Source: Vasconcelosia minhoensis LEGE 07310 (GTDB taxonomy: Bacteria; Cyanobacteriota; Cyanobacteriia; Phormidesmidales; Phormidesmidaceae). From it: 64,000 nucleotides of DNA. The DNA lies in NCBI RefSeq assembly GCF_015207255.1, contig NZ_JADEXG010000002.1, positions 97,016-161,015 of the forward strand. Direction: 5' to 3'. Positions 1-8,847 of the stretch are shown in pieces. A program made the position numbers and the translations under genes. Every line of letters begins with the position of its first letter. The first letter of the stretch is position 1. The notes under the pieces were generated by a model, which searched no databases, had not been told where the DNA came from, and worked only from the letters and a program-made list of their open reading frames with translations.

Positions 1-494
1 TGACTGCGAATAATTGAATGGGTGCCATCGGCCCCAACCACGACATCGCCGGTCGCCCGCCGCCCGTCTTCAAAAATGGCGTTGGCGCTGTCGGCATCCT
101 GCTCCACCGCGACGCATTTAGAGTTGAGCTGTACCTGGTCGGCTCCGTAGGCGTCCAACAGCATTTGCTGTAGGTCCGTCCGGGAGACCGGGTAGGGTCG
201 CTGCCCCACCGTCTCAACAATCGGATGCAGGCTGAAGTCGGTCAGGGTTTCACCCGACTTGCTAACGTAGGTCATCCGGTCCATCTGACCGCCGATTTCG
301 GCAATCTCTTTGCCCAGCTTCAGCCGGTTGAGCACCTTGACGCCGTTGGACCAGAGCGAGATGCCCGCCCCCGCTGGTCGCAGCTCGCTGACGCGATCGT
401 AGATTTCGACCTCGTAGCCCGCCTGACGCATCGCGATCGCGGTCGTCAGGCCACCCATGCCCGCGCCTACAATCACAACCTTCAGATTGTCCAT
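1..494 (-). CDS. hpxO: FAD-dependent urate hydroxylase-like monooxygenase (partial)
   Basis: Flavoprotein of the HpxO type, which in other bacteria oxidises urate to 5-hydroxyisourate with NADH and O2. The visible 164 residues start with a dinucleotide-binding GAGMGG at about residues 10-15. They continue with an AGAGISLWSNGVK segment, the PYPVSRTDLQ segment typical of HpxO, and the VGADGTHSIIR flavin motif near the break. Start chosen at the ATG at 494, preceded by AAGGGG five bases upstream. The gene runs off the left edge, so the C-terminal half is unseen. The NCS2 permease at 2714, beyond one porin gene, fits a urate/xanthine role. A generic salicylate hydroxylase-like enzyme is the alternative. 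Confidence 0.8.
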   Translation of the reverse strand, partial: MDNLKVVIVGAGMGGLTTAIAMRQAGYEVEIYDRVSELRPAGAGISLWSNGVKVLNRLKLGKEIAEIGGQMDRMTYVSKSGETLTDFSLHPIVETVGQRPYPVSRTDLQQMLLDAYGADQVQLNSKCVAVEQDADSANAIFEDGRRATGDVVVGADGTHSIIRS

Positions 495-556
495 AGATAC
501 CCCTTGCCGCTCAACATTGGCGACTGCCCAGCCCGTCTCACTACAGAAGTTAGCAT

Positions 557-2458
557 CTAAAAGAAGAGCTGCGTTTGTAAATTGAATACAAAAATGTCAG
601 GATTGTCGCTGAAATTGTTGACATTGCGAATCAGGTAGAACGAGGGCACGATGGCGAAGTTTTGAGTCACCGGGTAGCGGTAGGAAATTTCCAGTTCCTC
701 CTGGACGCCGCCATCGCCGCCGCCGGAAACTAAGAATCGGCGGCCGTCTAGCAGGGCAAAGGGCCGGACGTAGGAAATTGTGGCCAGCGCCCCTTCCTTC
801 AGCAGGTCTGGCAAGGCCACGCCGAGCTGTAGGGCCTGCGCGTTGACATCGCCCGCTTCGCGCCCGGGTGTCGCCGCTGAAAGGTCGGTACTGCCGTAGC
901 TGTAGCGGCCAAACAGCCCTAGCCAGTCCATCACCAGCCAGTCAAAGTTAAACAAAAAAGTATCAGCCGTCGCGCCATCTAACGGCCCGCCCAGGCCATC
1001 GTCTGCCAGGCCATAGAGCGGCTCACCGAGAGCCCCACCGACTAACCCAGACTGATTGGCTTCTAGCTCAGAGCGGGTGTAGAGAAATCTCAGGTTTAGT
1101 TCGTCTGTAGGATATAGGCCGATCTGGGCCGTTAACATATTTGTGCCGCCAAAGATGCCGCGACTGGGGTCGGCAGCGGCGCTGGTGCGTCGAATAAACT
1201 CGGTGGCCTCAGACAGATAGCCCACTCGCAGGTCGAGCCAGTCAGTAATGTCCAACTGGGCGATCACCCCTGAGCCGCGATCCAGCGTGTTGACCTGCGT
1301 GCCGCCGCTGGAGTTAAAGGTATTGGCCCCGGTCACTAGAAAGGTAAAGCGGTTGTTATCAAAATGCCGATACCAGTTAATTTTCGGCCCGATGACAATG
1401 GAGAGCCGATCGCCGACCGGAAAAGAGTAAAAGGCTTCCCGCAGCAGGACCGCGTCTTCTGCCTTGCCGCCCTGCTGAAGGGTAAAGGGCACCCCAAAGG
1501 TATTAAACAGACCCGCCGAAGCAAACGTATTGGCCGGGGCATTGCCGCTGCCCGCAGCCAGCTGTAGGGTGAGCCGGTCGGAGCCGGTGAAGGAGGTATC
1601 GAGATTCAGCCAGGTGAGGTAGCTAAAGGTAATTTCCGGATCGTCGGTAATTTCCCGGGTGCCGGGCGCTAGCGTAATCGGGTCGCGGGCGCCTGCGGCG
1701 AAGACATTGAGGCCCTCAGCAGTGACGTCGCCACCGGCAAAGGCACCATCGAGATGGGCGAATACGGTGCCGCTGAGCCGGGTGGTGGTCGAAAACTGGT
1801 TGGCCTCCAGCTCCGCTATGTCGGCTTCAACGATGTCTACCCGACCCCGGATATCAGCCAGCTCAGCCGCAAATTCTTCTTGCAGTCGGCGGATCGTATC
1901 CAGGTCGCCATCCGGACCGATCAGCTGAACGACTACGTCTAGACAGGCATTCAGCCCGGCGGCAAACTCATAGCGGGCTAAGGCGCGATCGCCGCGATAG
2001 GTGCGGTCTGGAAATCCCTCTAGGCAGCCGTATTCCTCAACCAGCCGCTGTAGGGCGGTGTAGACCCAGTCGCCGGGGGCCACGTCGCTCAGCTCGGAAA
2101 GGCTAGTAACCTGGGCCAGAGCACCGTCTAAAGACGAGGTGGCAGGTACCGCTTGAATGGGAGCATCGGTGGCTACTGTTAGAACTGGGACCGCAGTTTC
2201 GGTCGCCGCCGGTGCGGTGTTGGTCAGCGTTTCTGCAAAATCAGCTTCTGCATCAGCTTTTGTTGAATCATTCCCAGCCGCTGCTAGGGCAGCGTCCAGA
2301 GGAGACAGCTCGGTTCCAAAGGCAGTGCTGGCTGAATTTTCGAAGATGGGTTCAGCCGCGATCGCGCGCTCAGCTAAAGCTAGCCCAGCTGCTAAAATTA
2401 CCCACGCTAAAGCGCTTGGCAGAGGCTTCAGCCGCTGCCCTACCGCTGTTATGGACAT
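557..2458 (-). CDS. SLH-domain outer-membrane porin (OprB-like, 'iron uptake porin' family)
   Basis: Cyanobacterial outer-membrane porin of 633 aa for passive uptake of small solutes or metal ions. The N-terminus carries a hydrophobic signal segment (residues ~13-32) and a low-complexity Ala/Thr linker. One S-layer homology domain follows at roughly 122-178 (SDVAPGDWVYTALQRLV, then GCLEGFPDRTYRG), which anchors the protein to cell-wall polysaccharide. Next are a short coiled coil (RLQEEFAAELADIRGRV region, ~190-220) and a beta-rich OprB-type barrel to a terminal Phe. AGGAAAAC lies just before the ATG. It is transcribed away from the divergent NCS2 permease. The family is commonly labelled iron-uptake porin, but substrate specificity cannot be read from sequence. 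Confidence 0.9.
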   Translation of the reverse strand: MSITAVGQRLKPLPSALAWVILAAGLALAERAIAAEPIFENSASTAFGTELSPLDAALAAAGNDSTKADAEADFAETLTNTAPAATETAVPVLTVATDAPIQAVPATSSLDGALAQVTSLSELSDVAPGDWVYTALQRLVEEYGCLEGFPDRTYRGDRALARYEFAAGLNACLDVVVQLIGPDGDLDTIRRLQEEFAAELADIRGRVDIVEADIAELEANQFSTTTRLSGTVFAHLDGAFAGGDVTAEGLNVFAAGARDPITLAPGTREITDDPEITFSYLTWLNLDTSFTGSDRLTLQLAAGSGNAPANTFASAGLFNTFGVPFTLQQGGKAEDAVLLREAFYSFPVGDRLSIVIGPKINWYRHFDNNRFTFLVTGANTFNSSGGTQVNTLDRGSGVIAQLDITDWLDLRVGYLSEATEFIRRTSAAADPSRGIFGGTNMLTAQIGLYPTDELNLRFLYTRSELEANQSGLVGGALGEPLYGLADDGLGGPLDGATADTFLFNFDWLVMDWLGLFGRYSYGSTDLSAATPGREAGDVNAQALQLGVALPDLLKEGALATISYVRPFALLDGRRFLVSGGGDGGVQEELEISYRYPVTQNFAIVPSFYLIRNVNNFSDNPDIFVFNLQTQLFF

Positions 2459-2713
2459 ATTAAGTTTTCCTCACACCGTTTTAATGATCCTTTAATCGGG
2501 TTTTAAGCTACCAGGATAGAAAGCTTAAAAAAAGTAGCTGGGAGAACAGTTCCCAAAAATAAACAGGTCTTCATTTGTTCAGGACGAACAATCAGCGAAA
2601 ATCCTTTCTTGGTAATTTGGCATACAGCTCTAGCTTCAGACTTTTTTGGCTCAACCATCGGGTTGCATAGCTAGATAGACCTGAATTTCGCTCCGAGGGG
2701 GAGGATGAGGCCG

Positions 2714-4129
2714 ATGACAAATGAAGAACTCCGGTTAGAGGCAGTCGGGCAAACGAGCACGGCAACTGAGGAAAAGCCTTCCCCATCAGCCGTTTCTTCC
2801 GATTTGATTTATGGCTTAGACGCCAGACCGCCGTTGAGAGAGGCTATCTTTGCGGCTTTACAGCATGTGCTGGCGTCGTTTGTTGGCATTGTTACCCCAT
2901 CGCTGATTGTGGGTGGAGCCCTGGGCCTGCAGCCGGCGACGACGGCCTATTTGGTCAGCATGTCGCTGTTTGTCTCAGGCATCGCCACCTTTATCCAGGC
3001 GAAGCGGATTGGGCCAGTGGGCTCTGGGCTGCTCAGCGTGCAGGGCACCAGTTTTGCCTTTATCGGACCGATTATTGGGGCGGGGAGTGCCGCGATCTCA
3101 GCGGGTGTGTCGCCAGAGGCTGCCTTGGGTACGGTGTTTGGGCTCTGCTTTTTTGGCTCCTTGATCGAAATGATTTTTAGCCAATTGATTCAGTTTGCCA
3201 GCCGGGTGATTACACCACTCGTCACCGGAACTGTCGTCTCGCTGATTGGCCTAACTTTAATCAACGTCGGCATCACGGCGATTGGCGGCGGCGCTCCGGC
3301 CCGCGAGGCAGGTACCTTTGGCAGCCCTCAGAATCTCTTTCTGGCCGGACTGGTGCTGGTGATTATCATCGTCCTCAACAGCGCTCGCAATCCGTTTCTG
3401 CGCATGGCTTCGATTGCGATTGGCCTGATTGTAGGCTACGTCGTCGCGCTGTTCATGGGTCTCGTGAACCTGAGCAGCCTCAGCAACCTGTCGTTCTTTG
3501 AATTTCCGATTCCCTTCAGCTTTGGCTTTGGCTTTAGTCCAGTTGCTTTTATCCCCTTTGCCTTTCTCTTTTTAATTACGACTATCGAATCGATTGGCGA
3601 CCTGACGGCTACCTCGGCCATTACCGGCGAGCCGATTCAGGGCGAAACCTACTTCCGCCGGATTAAGGGCGGCGTCTTGGGAGATGGCGTCAATTCGCTG
3701 ATTGCCGCCTGTTTCAACACTTTTCCCAACACGACCTTTAGCCAGAACAACGGGGTGATTCAGCTGACCGGCGTTGGCAGCCGCTACGTTGGCTTTTTTA
3801 TCGCCGGAATTTTTCTGATCTCCGGCCTATTTCCCCTGATTGGCGGCGTTTTACAGGCCATTCCACAGCCGGTGCTGGGCGGTGCGACGATTATTATGTT
3901 CGGCAGCGTCGCGGCAGCTGGCGTCCGCATTCTCTCGACGGTTGACTTTAATAAGCGATCGTCAATTATCCTCGCCACGTCTCTCGGGCTGGGGCTGGGC
4001 GTTACCTTCGCGCCCGACGTGCTGGATAATATGCCCGAGCTCGTGAAAAGCATTTTCGCCTCGGGCATCGCCACCGGCGGCCTCTGCGCGCTAATTTTGA
4101 ATATCCTGCTGCCGGGCCAGCGGGACTAA
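2714..4129 (+). CDS. NCS2 family xanthine/urate:H+ symporter
   Basis: Inner-membrane nucleobase:cation symporter-2 protein of about 471 aa, with 12-14 hydrophobic segments. The NCS2 signature QNNGVIQLTGVGSRYVG is present and closely resembles XanQ/UacT-type xanthine and urate permeases. VQGTSFAFIGPI and the TTIESIGDLTATSAITGEPI segment are also family hallmarks. Two ATGs are possible. The one at 2714 has GGAGG nine bases upstream, whereas the ATG at 2705 abuts that Shine-Dalgarno, so 2714 is preferred. It lies divergent to the porin and near the HpxO-like gene, suggesting urate or xanthine import feeding oxidation. Uracil transport is less likely given the signature. Confidence 0.88.
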   Translation: MTNEELRLEAVGQTSTATEEKPSPSAVSSDLIYGLDARPPLREAIFAALQHVLASFVGIVTPSLIVGGALGLQPATTAYLVSMSLFVSGIATFIQAKRIGPVGSGLLSVQGTSFAFIGPIIGAGSAAISAGVSPEAALGTVFGLCFFGSLIEMIFSQLIQFASRVITPLVTGTVVSLIGLTLINVGITAIGGGAPAREAGTFGSPQNLFLAGLVLVIIIVLNSARNPFLRMASIAIGLIVGYVVALFMGLVNLSSLSNLSFFEFPIPFSFGFGFSPVAFIPFAFLFLITTIESIGDLTATSAITGEPIQGETYFRRIKGGVLGDGVNSLIAACFNTFPNTTFSQNNGVIQLTGVGSRYVGFFIAGIFLISGLFPLIGGVLQAIPQPVLGGATIIMFGSVAAAGVRILSTVDFNKRSSIILATSLGLGLGVTFAPDVLDNMPELVKSIFASGIATGGLCALILNILLPGQRD

Positions 4130-4144
4130 GCTTTGCCGCCTGAG

Positions 4145-4972
4145 TCAGGAAGTCTCTTCGTCATCTTCCCAAACTTCAAACGCTTCAATATCAATTGTTT
4201 CTTTAGCGTTTCCTTTTGCTTTTGAGGCTTTGGGAGAGAAGGGTTCTGGCCGCTGAAACGAACTGCTCTGCAAGCGATCTTTTGCCTCAGAAACCCGCTG
4301 CTGCATCTGGTCTTTGACCTGCTGAGTTTTCTCACGCAGCTGGTCTGCTAGTTCAGGCAGGTTCTGCTGGGAGAGTTTTTCGGTCTGAGCCTGGAGCTGC
4401 TCGGCCAGTGACTGAGCACCCTTGGCAAAGGAGCGCCAGTCGGTGGGGTCAAACTCGGACTGGGCAGTAGCTGGGTCGAGGCCATCGGCGTAGAGCTCGG
4501 CCTGCTCGATGGCTTCGGCCCCGACCATAATTCGCTTGCGACCAGCGCTAATCAAGGCCGCCGCCGAGAGGCCATAGACCCCTTCGATGGTGTCGCGCTC
4601 AGCGGCAAACAGGTAGCGAGTCACGGTTCCCGTGCGAATATCCAGACAAAAATCGATCAGGTGGCCGACTCGGTCACCGGCATCTGTCCAGACTTCCAGG
4701 CCAATCATGGGCTGGGCGGCGTCCAGGTCTGGGGTGTCACGCTCCCCCTCTACCAAAATTCCGTCATGGCCAATATTCTTCAGCTGCTCCCAGCTGAAGC
4801 GCTGCTGGCTGCGGCCCCAAAAGCCCGATTTGCAGGTTAGACCCTTCACCTGAGACGATTTAACCTCGACTAAAAGCTGCTCCACCTGGCCGACTTCTTC
4901 GGTGGTGTCATAGTCCATTACCAGGCGACCCAGCAGCTGGCTCTGACGAATAATGGTATCAGCGTCGTTCAT
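4145..4972 (-). CDS. PRC-barrel domain protein
   Basis: Soluble 275-aa protein with two PRC-barrel-like beta domains. The first is at about residues 8-70 (LLGRLVMDYDTTEEVGQVEQ) and the second at about 88-160 (MIGLEVWTDAGDRVGHLIDF). PRC barrels occur in photosynthetic reaction-centre H subunits, RimM and many cyanobacterial proteins of unknown role. The last hundred residues are charged, Gln-rich and probably a coiled coil, ending in an acidic tail. AGGA lies eight bases before the ATG. It converges on the NCS2 gene with a 15-bp gap and is divergent from the dehalogenase-like gene. Exact function is unknown. Confidence 0.85.
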   Translation of the reverse strand: MNDADTIIRQSQLLGRLVMDYDTTEEVGQVEQLLVEVKSSQVKGLTCKSGFWGRSQQRFSWEQLKNIGHDGILVEGERDTPDLDAAQPMIGLEVWTDAGDRVGHLIDFCLDIRTGTVTRYLFAAERDTIEGVYGLSAAALISAGRKRIMVGAEAIEQAELYADGLDPATAQSEFDPTDWRSFAKGAQSLAEQLQAQTEKLSQQNLPELADQLREKTQQVKDQMQQRVSEAKDRLQSSSFQRPEPFSPKASKAKGNAKETIDIEAFEVWEDDEETS

Positions 4973-5050
4973 AGCAGTTTTCCTTAACCCAGATGAGCTC
5001 TTATAATCAATTGCCTGATCTCCGCTCTATTTCAGTTTATCGAAGCCTAG

Positions 5051-5920
5051 ATGTTTGAGGGGTTTATCAGCCAGCGGATTAAAACCGCTGAGGCGACCAT
5101 CTTTGCGCGGGTAGGCGGCAGCGGCCCGCCGCTGCTGCTACTGCATGGCTATCCCCAAACCCATGTGATGTGGCATCGGGTCGCGCCTCAGCTCGCTCAG
5201 CGCTTCACCGTGGTCTGTACCGACCTGCGGGGCTACGGCGATAGCGACAAGCCACCCGCCGACTCGACCCATGCGGCCTATGGCAAGCGCAGGATGGCAG
5301 CGGATCAGGTGGCGGTGATGCAGCAGCTTGGCTTTGAGCAGTTTAGGGCAGTCGGCCACGATCGCGGCGGGCGGGTTCTGCATCGGCTGCTGCTTGACTA
5401 TCCGCAGCGGGTCAGCCGAGCGGCGCTGCTGGATATTGTGCCGACTCGCCACGTTTTCAACACGATCGATCAGCAGATGGCGACGATCTATGAACATTGG
5501 TTTTTCCTGATCCAGCCCGATGGCTTTCCCGAATACCTGATTGGCCAGGACCCAGACTACTACCTGTCTGCCAAGCTGCGTCGCTGGAGTGCCCGCTTTG
5601 AAGCTTTTAGCCCCGAGGCCATGGCTGAGTATCAGCGCTGCTTTCGCCAGCCCGAGACGATCCACGCCACCTGCGAAGACTACCGGGCTGCTGCCACCAT
5701 TGACCTAGCTCACGACGAAGCCGACCAGGATCAGAAAATTCAATGCCCGCTGCTGCTGCTTTGGGGGCAGGCCGGGGCGATGGAGCGCTGCTATGACGTA
5801 CTGGAGGTATGGCGCGATCGCGCGTCCCAAGTTCAGGGTTACAGTATCCCCGGCGGCCATTTCCTCCCAGAAGAAGCCCCCGCCGAAACGCTCCAGGCGC
5901 TGCTGGCGTTCTTTCAGTAA
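5051..5920 (+). CDS. Fluoroacetate dehalogenase-type alpha/beta hydrolase
   Basis: Single-domain alpha/beta hydrolase of 289 aa, closely similar to fluoroacetate/haloacetate dehalogenases. By comparison with the characterised Rhodopseudomonas enzyme RPA1163, all functional positions are kept. These are nucleophile Asp104 in GHDRGGR, carboxylate-binding Arg105 and Arg108, catalytic Asp128 (LLDIVP), the halide pocket His149-Trp150 (YEHW) and Tyr211 (CEDYRA), and catalytic His270 (GGHFLPEEAP). The expected reaction is hydrolytic removal of fluoride or chloride from haloacetate. No signal peptide is seen, so it is cytosolic. It has its own divergent promoter region with the PRC-barrel gene. Epoxide hydrolase is the closest alternative, but the R-x-x-R and H-W pattern favours dehalogenase. 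Confidence 0.85.
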   Translation: MFEGFISQRIKTAEATIFARVGGSGPPLLLLHGYPQTHVMWHRVAPQLAQRFTVVCTDLRGYGDSDKPPADSTHAAYGKRRMAADQVAVMQQLGFEQFRAVGHDRGGRVLHRLLLDYPQRVSRAALLDIVPTRHVFNTIDQQMATIYEHWFFLIQPDGFPEYLIGQDPDYYLSAKLRRWSARFEAFSPEAMAEYQRCFRQPETIHATCEDYRAAATIDLAHDEADQDQKIQCPLLLLWGQAGAMERCYDVLEVWRDRASQVQGYSIPGGHFLPEEAPAETLQALLAFFQ

Positions 5921-6134
5921 AAATGTTTCGCTCAATACCATCGTCTGCCGCGACTCGATGGCTATGTCATGAACCTGGATCAAATCGTTCAATTCCATGC
6001 CCTGAGCTTTTTTCACCCCAGTATCTGCGGATCTGCGACTGGGCTGGGAAAGCGACCCGACCCAAGGCTTCATAAGATCCTCAGATCTACTTTTTATGCT
6101 GAAGCTGAAGACCGATTTCTCTAGGAGGCTTCTC

Positions 6135-6653
6135 ATGCTCACTGCAATGCCTACTGCAACCGCTCAAGTTTCTACCCAATACCGCTTTCTGGTCATTGGC
6201 TACGGGAACGAGCAGCGCGGCGACGATGCCGTCGGTCCCAAGGTCGCCAAAGCTGTGGCCGACTGGCAGCTCCCATCGGTTAAGCCGATAGCGGTGCATC
6301 AGCTCACGCCAGCGCTCGCCGCCGACATTGCCGCAGCCGAATACGTGATTTTTGTCGATGCCTGCGGGGAGCGCTGTGCCCAAACGGTCCAACTTGATCC
6401 GATTGTAGTAGGCAGCCAGGTTCCCAACACGGTTTCTTCCAGCACCCACAGCTGTAGCCCCTGGGCCTTGCTGAATCTTACCCGCAGGATCTACGGACGT
6501 CATCCCCAGTCCTGGCTGCTGCAGGTTGCGACCGAACGTTACAACCTGGGCGACCCGCTTTCGAGCACCGCCGTGGATGGCTGCGATCGCGCCCTCAGAA
6601 AAATTGAGCAGTTCCTCAAAACCTACCAGCGACCCACCTGGCAACCTGCCTAA
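6135..6653 (+). CDS. Hydrogenase maturation protease family (peptidase M52)
   Basis: Small (~172 aa) protease of the HoxW/HyaD/HycI family, which clips the C-terminus of NiFe-hydrogenase large subunits after metal insertion. The family opening FLVIGYGNEQRGDDAVG contains the Asp/Glu nickel-recognition positions. A second conserved acidic strand, EYVIFVDAC, follows. Start set at the ATG at 6135 because AGGAGG lies seven bases upstream. An in-frame ATG at 6096 has no ribosome site. No hydrogenase structural gene lies in the window. Cyanobacteria often carry such stand-alone proteases, so its target may be a distant hox or hup operon or something else. Confidence 0.85.
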   Translation: MLTAMPTATAQVSTQYRFLVIGYGNEQRGDDAVGPKVAKAVADWQLPSVKPIAVHQLTPALAADIAAAEYVIFVDACGERCAQTVQLDPIVVGSQVPNTVSSSTHSCSPWALLNLTRRIYGRHPQSWLLQVATERYNLGDPLSSTAVDGCDRALRKIEQFLKTYQRPTWQPA

Positions 6654-6710
6654 ACTGGTCAAAGACTCACCTGCGCGACAGCCGGGGTCATAGAATTAGG
6701 GGGCAATCTT

Positions 6711-7034
6711 TTGAAGGTAGGCTATGAAATGGCAACGCTGGCTGGGGATGTTTGTGGGCGTTCTTTAGATTTGGAACTGCGGCCCACCGAGCTGATTGTT
6801 TTTGGCAATCCCGCCGTGGGAACGCCACTGATGCAGTGCCAGCAATCCGTCGCAATCGATCTGCCGCAGAAGGCCCTGATCTGGCAGGATGCTCAGGATC
6901 GCGTCTGGCTCGGTTATAACCAGCCTGCCTATTTGAAACAGCGCCACAGCGTCGAAGGCTGCGATGAGCTGCTCGACCGGATTGCCGGAGTCCTAGATGG
7001 GCTCGCCCAGGCAGCAACTGATCCTGGTGAATAA
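6711..7034 (+). pseudogene. DUF302 domain gene, N-terminally damaged
   Basis: The reading frame from about 6729 encodes a recognisable DUF302 C-terminal core (LRPTELIVFGNPAVGTPLMQ, then VAIDLPQKALIWQDA and VWLGYNQPAYL). It lacks the roughly 35 residues that normally precede it. In another frame, an ATG at 6724 with AGG-rich upstream bases encodes MKWQRWLGMFVGVL and then stops. That looks like the start of a signal peptide, as seen on exported DUF302 proteins. The simplest reading is an exported DUF302 gene that lost an internal segment, leaving signal and core out of frame. It could still make a short protein from 6729. Confidence 0.6.
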
Positions 7035-7068
7035 TGCCCCTACCTGAGTTAGCATGGGCCTGTTGTTC

Positions 7069-7095
7069 TCCTACGCAATCTCAGATTGCGTAGGA
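7069..7095. terminator. Perfect hairpin between convergent genes
   Basis: A 12-bp perfect stem (TCCTACGCAATC pairing with GATTGCGTAGGA) with a 3-base loop lies between the convergent DUF302 remnant and the flavin monooxygenase. There is no T-run on either side, so it may be an mRNA-end hairpin rather than a classic intrinsic terminator. Confidence 0.45.
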
Positions 7096-7110
7096 AGGCG
7101 CTGTCTACAG

Positions 7111-8754
7111 CTATCTTGGCAGCATCAGGGCTGGGTCGGTAGTTTTGGGACTAGCGGTCTTAGTCCGCGATACACCGAAATAGCTCTGAACTGCTTGGTG
7201 AAGGGCGTCAGCCTCAACCGCGTTTGTTCTAAGGGCTAGGTAAGCATCAGGGCGAACGAGGTAGGCGGTGGAATTGCGTCCGTGAAACCTGGCGAGAGTT
7301 TTAGTGTCACAGCCTAGCGTGTTAGGCTGCGCGTTGGGCGTAACAATATGGACTTTGAGGCTAAAGGTCGCTTCGAGCGCTTCCCTAAGCTTGAGTAGAG
7401 GCTCAATATTGCCCTCACGAGTGCATACAAAAAGATGATGGTGGGCATAGTCGAGGAGCGTATAGCTGCTTACGGTTCTATCTTTTTGAACAAAGCTGAC
7501 GTAGGGCCATCGCTTACCCGGTTCGGGGGCAGCCTTGGGAAACCCTTTAGTTTTGTCTTGAATTAACCAGCCGCGATCGTAGTCAATACCCGTTTGACTG
7601 ACGATCCGAAAGAGCTGTTTCTGTGCGCCCGGCAGGCGAGTGACTAGCTTGATTAGAGGTGCAAACAGGTATGCTCGAATAAAGTTGGCCATTGGGGCCT
7701 GTTCACTAATCGTTTGAAAAATCTGGTCGGTTGTTTTGAGCAGCTTTTGGGCAACTGGGTGGCGCTCGGCATGGTACGAGTCGAGGGCCTTCTCGGACAG
7801 CTCACCTTTCACCACTAGCGCCAGCTTCCAGGCCAGATTGTGGGCATCTTGCAGGCCGGTGTTCATACCCTGGCCACCAACCGGGGTATGGATGTGGGCG
7901 GCATCACCAACAAAGAAAATACGGCCTTTGCTGAAATGTTCGACGCTACGGCTGTGGATGCGGTAGGACGTATACCAAGCCGGGTCGCTGACTTCAGGAT
8001 GTCCCGGAAAATTGTTGTGCACAAAATCGCAGAAGTCCTCAGCGGTGGGGTCTTCCTCCCCGAATTCGGGCGGCAGGGTGCTGATCACTCGATAGCGCCG
8101 GTCGGCTGGCAGTGGGAAGAGAGCAATGTCTCCTTTGCGACTAAAGTTGAGCGCGATCGCGTCCCCCACCTCTCCGTTCACCGTGGCATCCATGACCATA
8201 AACCTTTCCTCGACCGTATTTCCGGTAAAGGGCATATTGACCTGCTTGCGAATTAGGCTGTGGGCACCGTCGGCGGCAATCACATAGCGGGCTTGGACGG
8301 TCTCCGTTTCCCCATCGAAGCGCGTTAGGTCGGCTCGGACGCCTGCCTCGTCCTGCTGCAGCGCTGTCAGCTCGGTTTCCCACTCCAGACTGCGACCCAA
8401 GCTCTGTAAGTGCTGATAGAGCAGCTTTTCCGTCTCGCTCTGCTCAAGCATGAGACCAAAGCTGTAGCGCGTTTTACCGTCCCCCGCGCCATAGATATTG
8501 ATTTCGGTCTTGCCGCTGTGCTCGTGTAGCACTCCCCCCCGAACCCGGCGTCCTTGGGTCAGGAAGCTATCGACAATGGCCATCTGCTCTAGCAGCTCTA
8601 GCGAGCGGGGCTGAATGACTAGCGCCCTTGAGTTCTCCGAGAAAGCGGCTTTCTTGTCAATTAGCCGGATATTGATTCCGTAGTTTGCCAGCAGTGAGGC
8701 TGCCATCAGCCCTGAGGGACCACCGCCTACAATCAGGATGTCTATCTTGGCCAT
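7111..8754 (-). CDS. FAD-dependent aromatic-ring monooxygenase (PheA/TfdB-type)
   Basis: Class A flavin hydroxylase of about 547 aa, related to phenol, 2,4-dichlorophenol and pentachlorophenol monooxygenases. It shows the FAD-binding GGGPSG motif near the start, the ADGAHSLIR DG motif mid-protein and the FVGDAAHIHTPVGGQGMN GD motif. It ends in a thioredoxin-like C-terminal domain, as in dimeric phenol hydroxylases. Start taken at the ATG at 8754 with GGAGGAAAG upstream; a TTG at 8769 would overlap that site. It is divergent from a TetR gene, and one of two matching palindromes lies just upstream of its start, so it is probably repressed by that TetR. The substrate is not predictable beyond an aromatic or polyketide-like ring. 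Confidence 0.88.
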   Translation of the reverse strand: MAKIDILIVGGGPSGLMAASLLANYGINIRLIDKKAAFSENSRALVIQPRSLELLEQMAIVDSFLTQGRRVRGGVLHEHSGKTEINIYGAGDGKTRYSFGLMLEQSETEKLLYQHLQSLGRSLEWETELTALQQDEAGVRADLTRFDGETETVQARYVIAADGAHSLIRKQVNMPFTGNTVEERFMVMDATVNGEVGDAIALNFSRKGDIALFPLPADRRYRVISTLPPEFGEEDPTAEDFCDFVHNNFPGHPEVSDPAWYTSYRIHSRSVEHFSKGRIFFVGDAAHIHTPVGGQGMNTGLQDAHNLAWKLALVVKGELSEKALDSYHAERHPVAQKLLKTTDQIFQTISEQAPMANFIRAYLFAPLIKLVTRLPGAQKQLFRIVSQTGIDYDRGWLIQDKTKGFPKAAPEPGKRWPYVSFVQKDRTVSSYTLLDYAHHHLFVCTREGNIEPLLKLREALEATFSLKVHIVTPNAQPNTLGCDTKTLARFHGRNSTAYLVRPDAYLALRTNAVEADALHQAVQSYFGVSRTKTASPKTTDPALMLPR

Positions 8755-8788
8755 TTGTCTTTCCTCCAAAGCGGATTATTTCCCGAAA

Positions 8789-8807
8789 TGACCGAACGGT
8801 TCAGTCA
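8789..8807. promoter_or_regulatory. TetR operator candidate, site 1
   Basis: A 19-bp palindrome, TGACCGAACGGTTCAGTCA, with one mismatched pair. It lies 34 bp upstream of the monooxygenase start. The same core recurs at 8848-8866. Confidence 0.75.
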
Positions 8808-8847
8808 TTTACTCTTGTGGTACCATTACTTTCAGATGTTGTCAAGG

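Noticed and set aside
225..560. Plus-strand open frame opposite the flavoprotein start
   Set aside because: It lies antisense to the HpxO-like gene, which has clear motifs; composition is that of a shadow frame.
6135..7034. Hydrogenase gene cluster
   Set aside because: Only a maturation-type protease is present; no structural subunits or Hyp proteins occur in the window.
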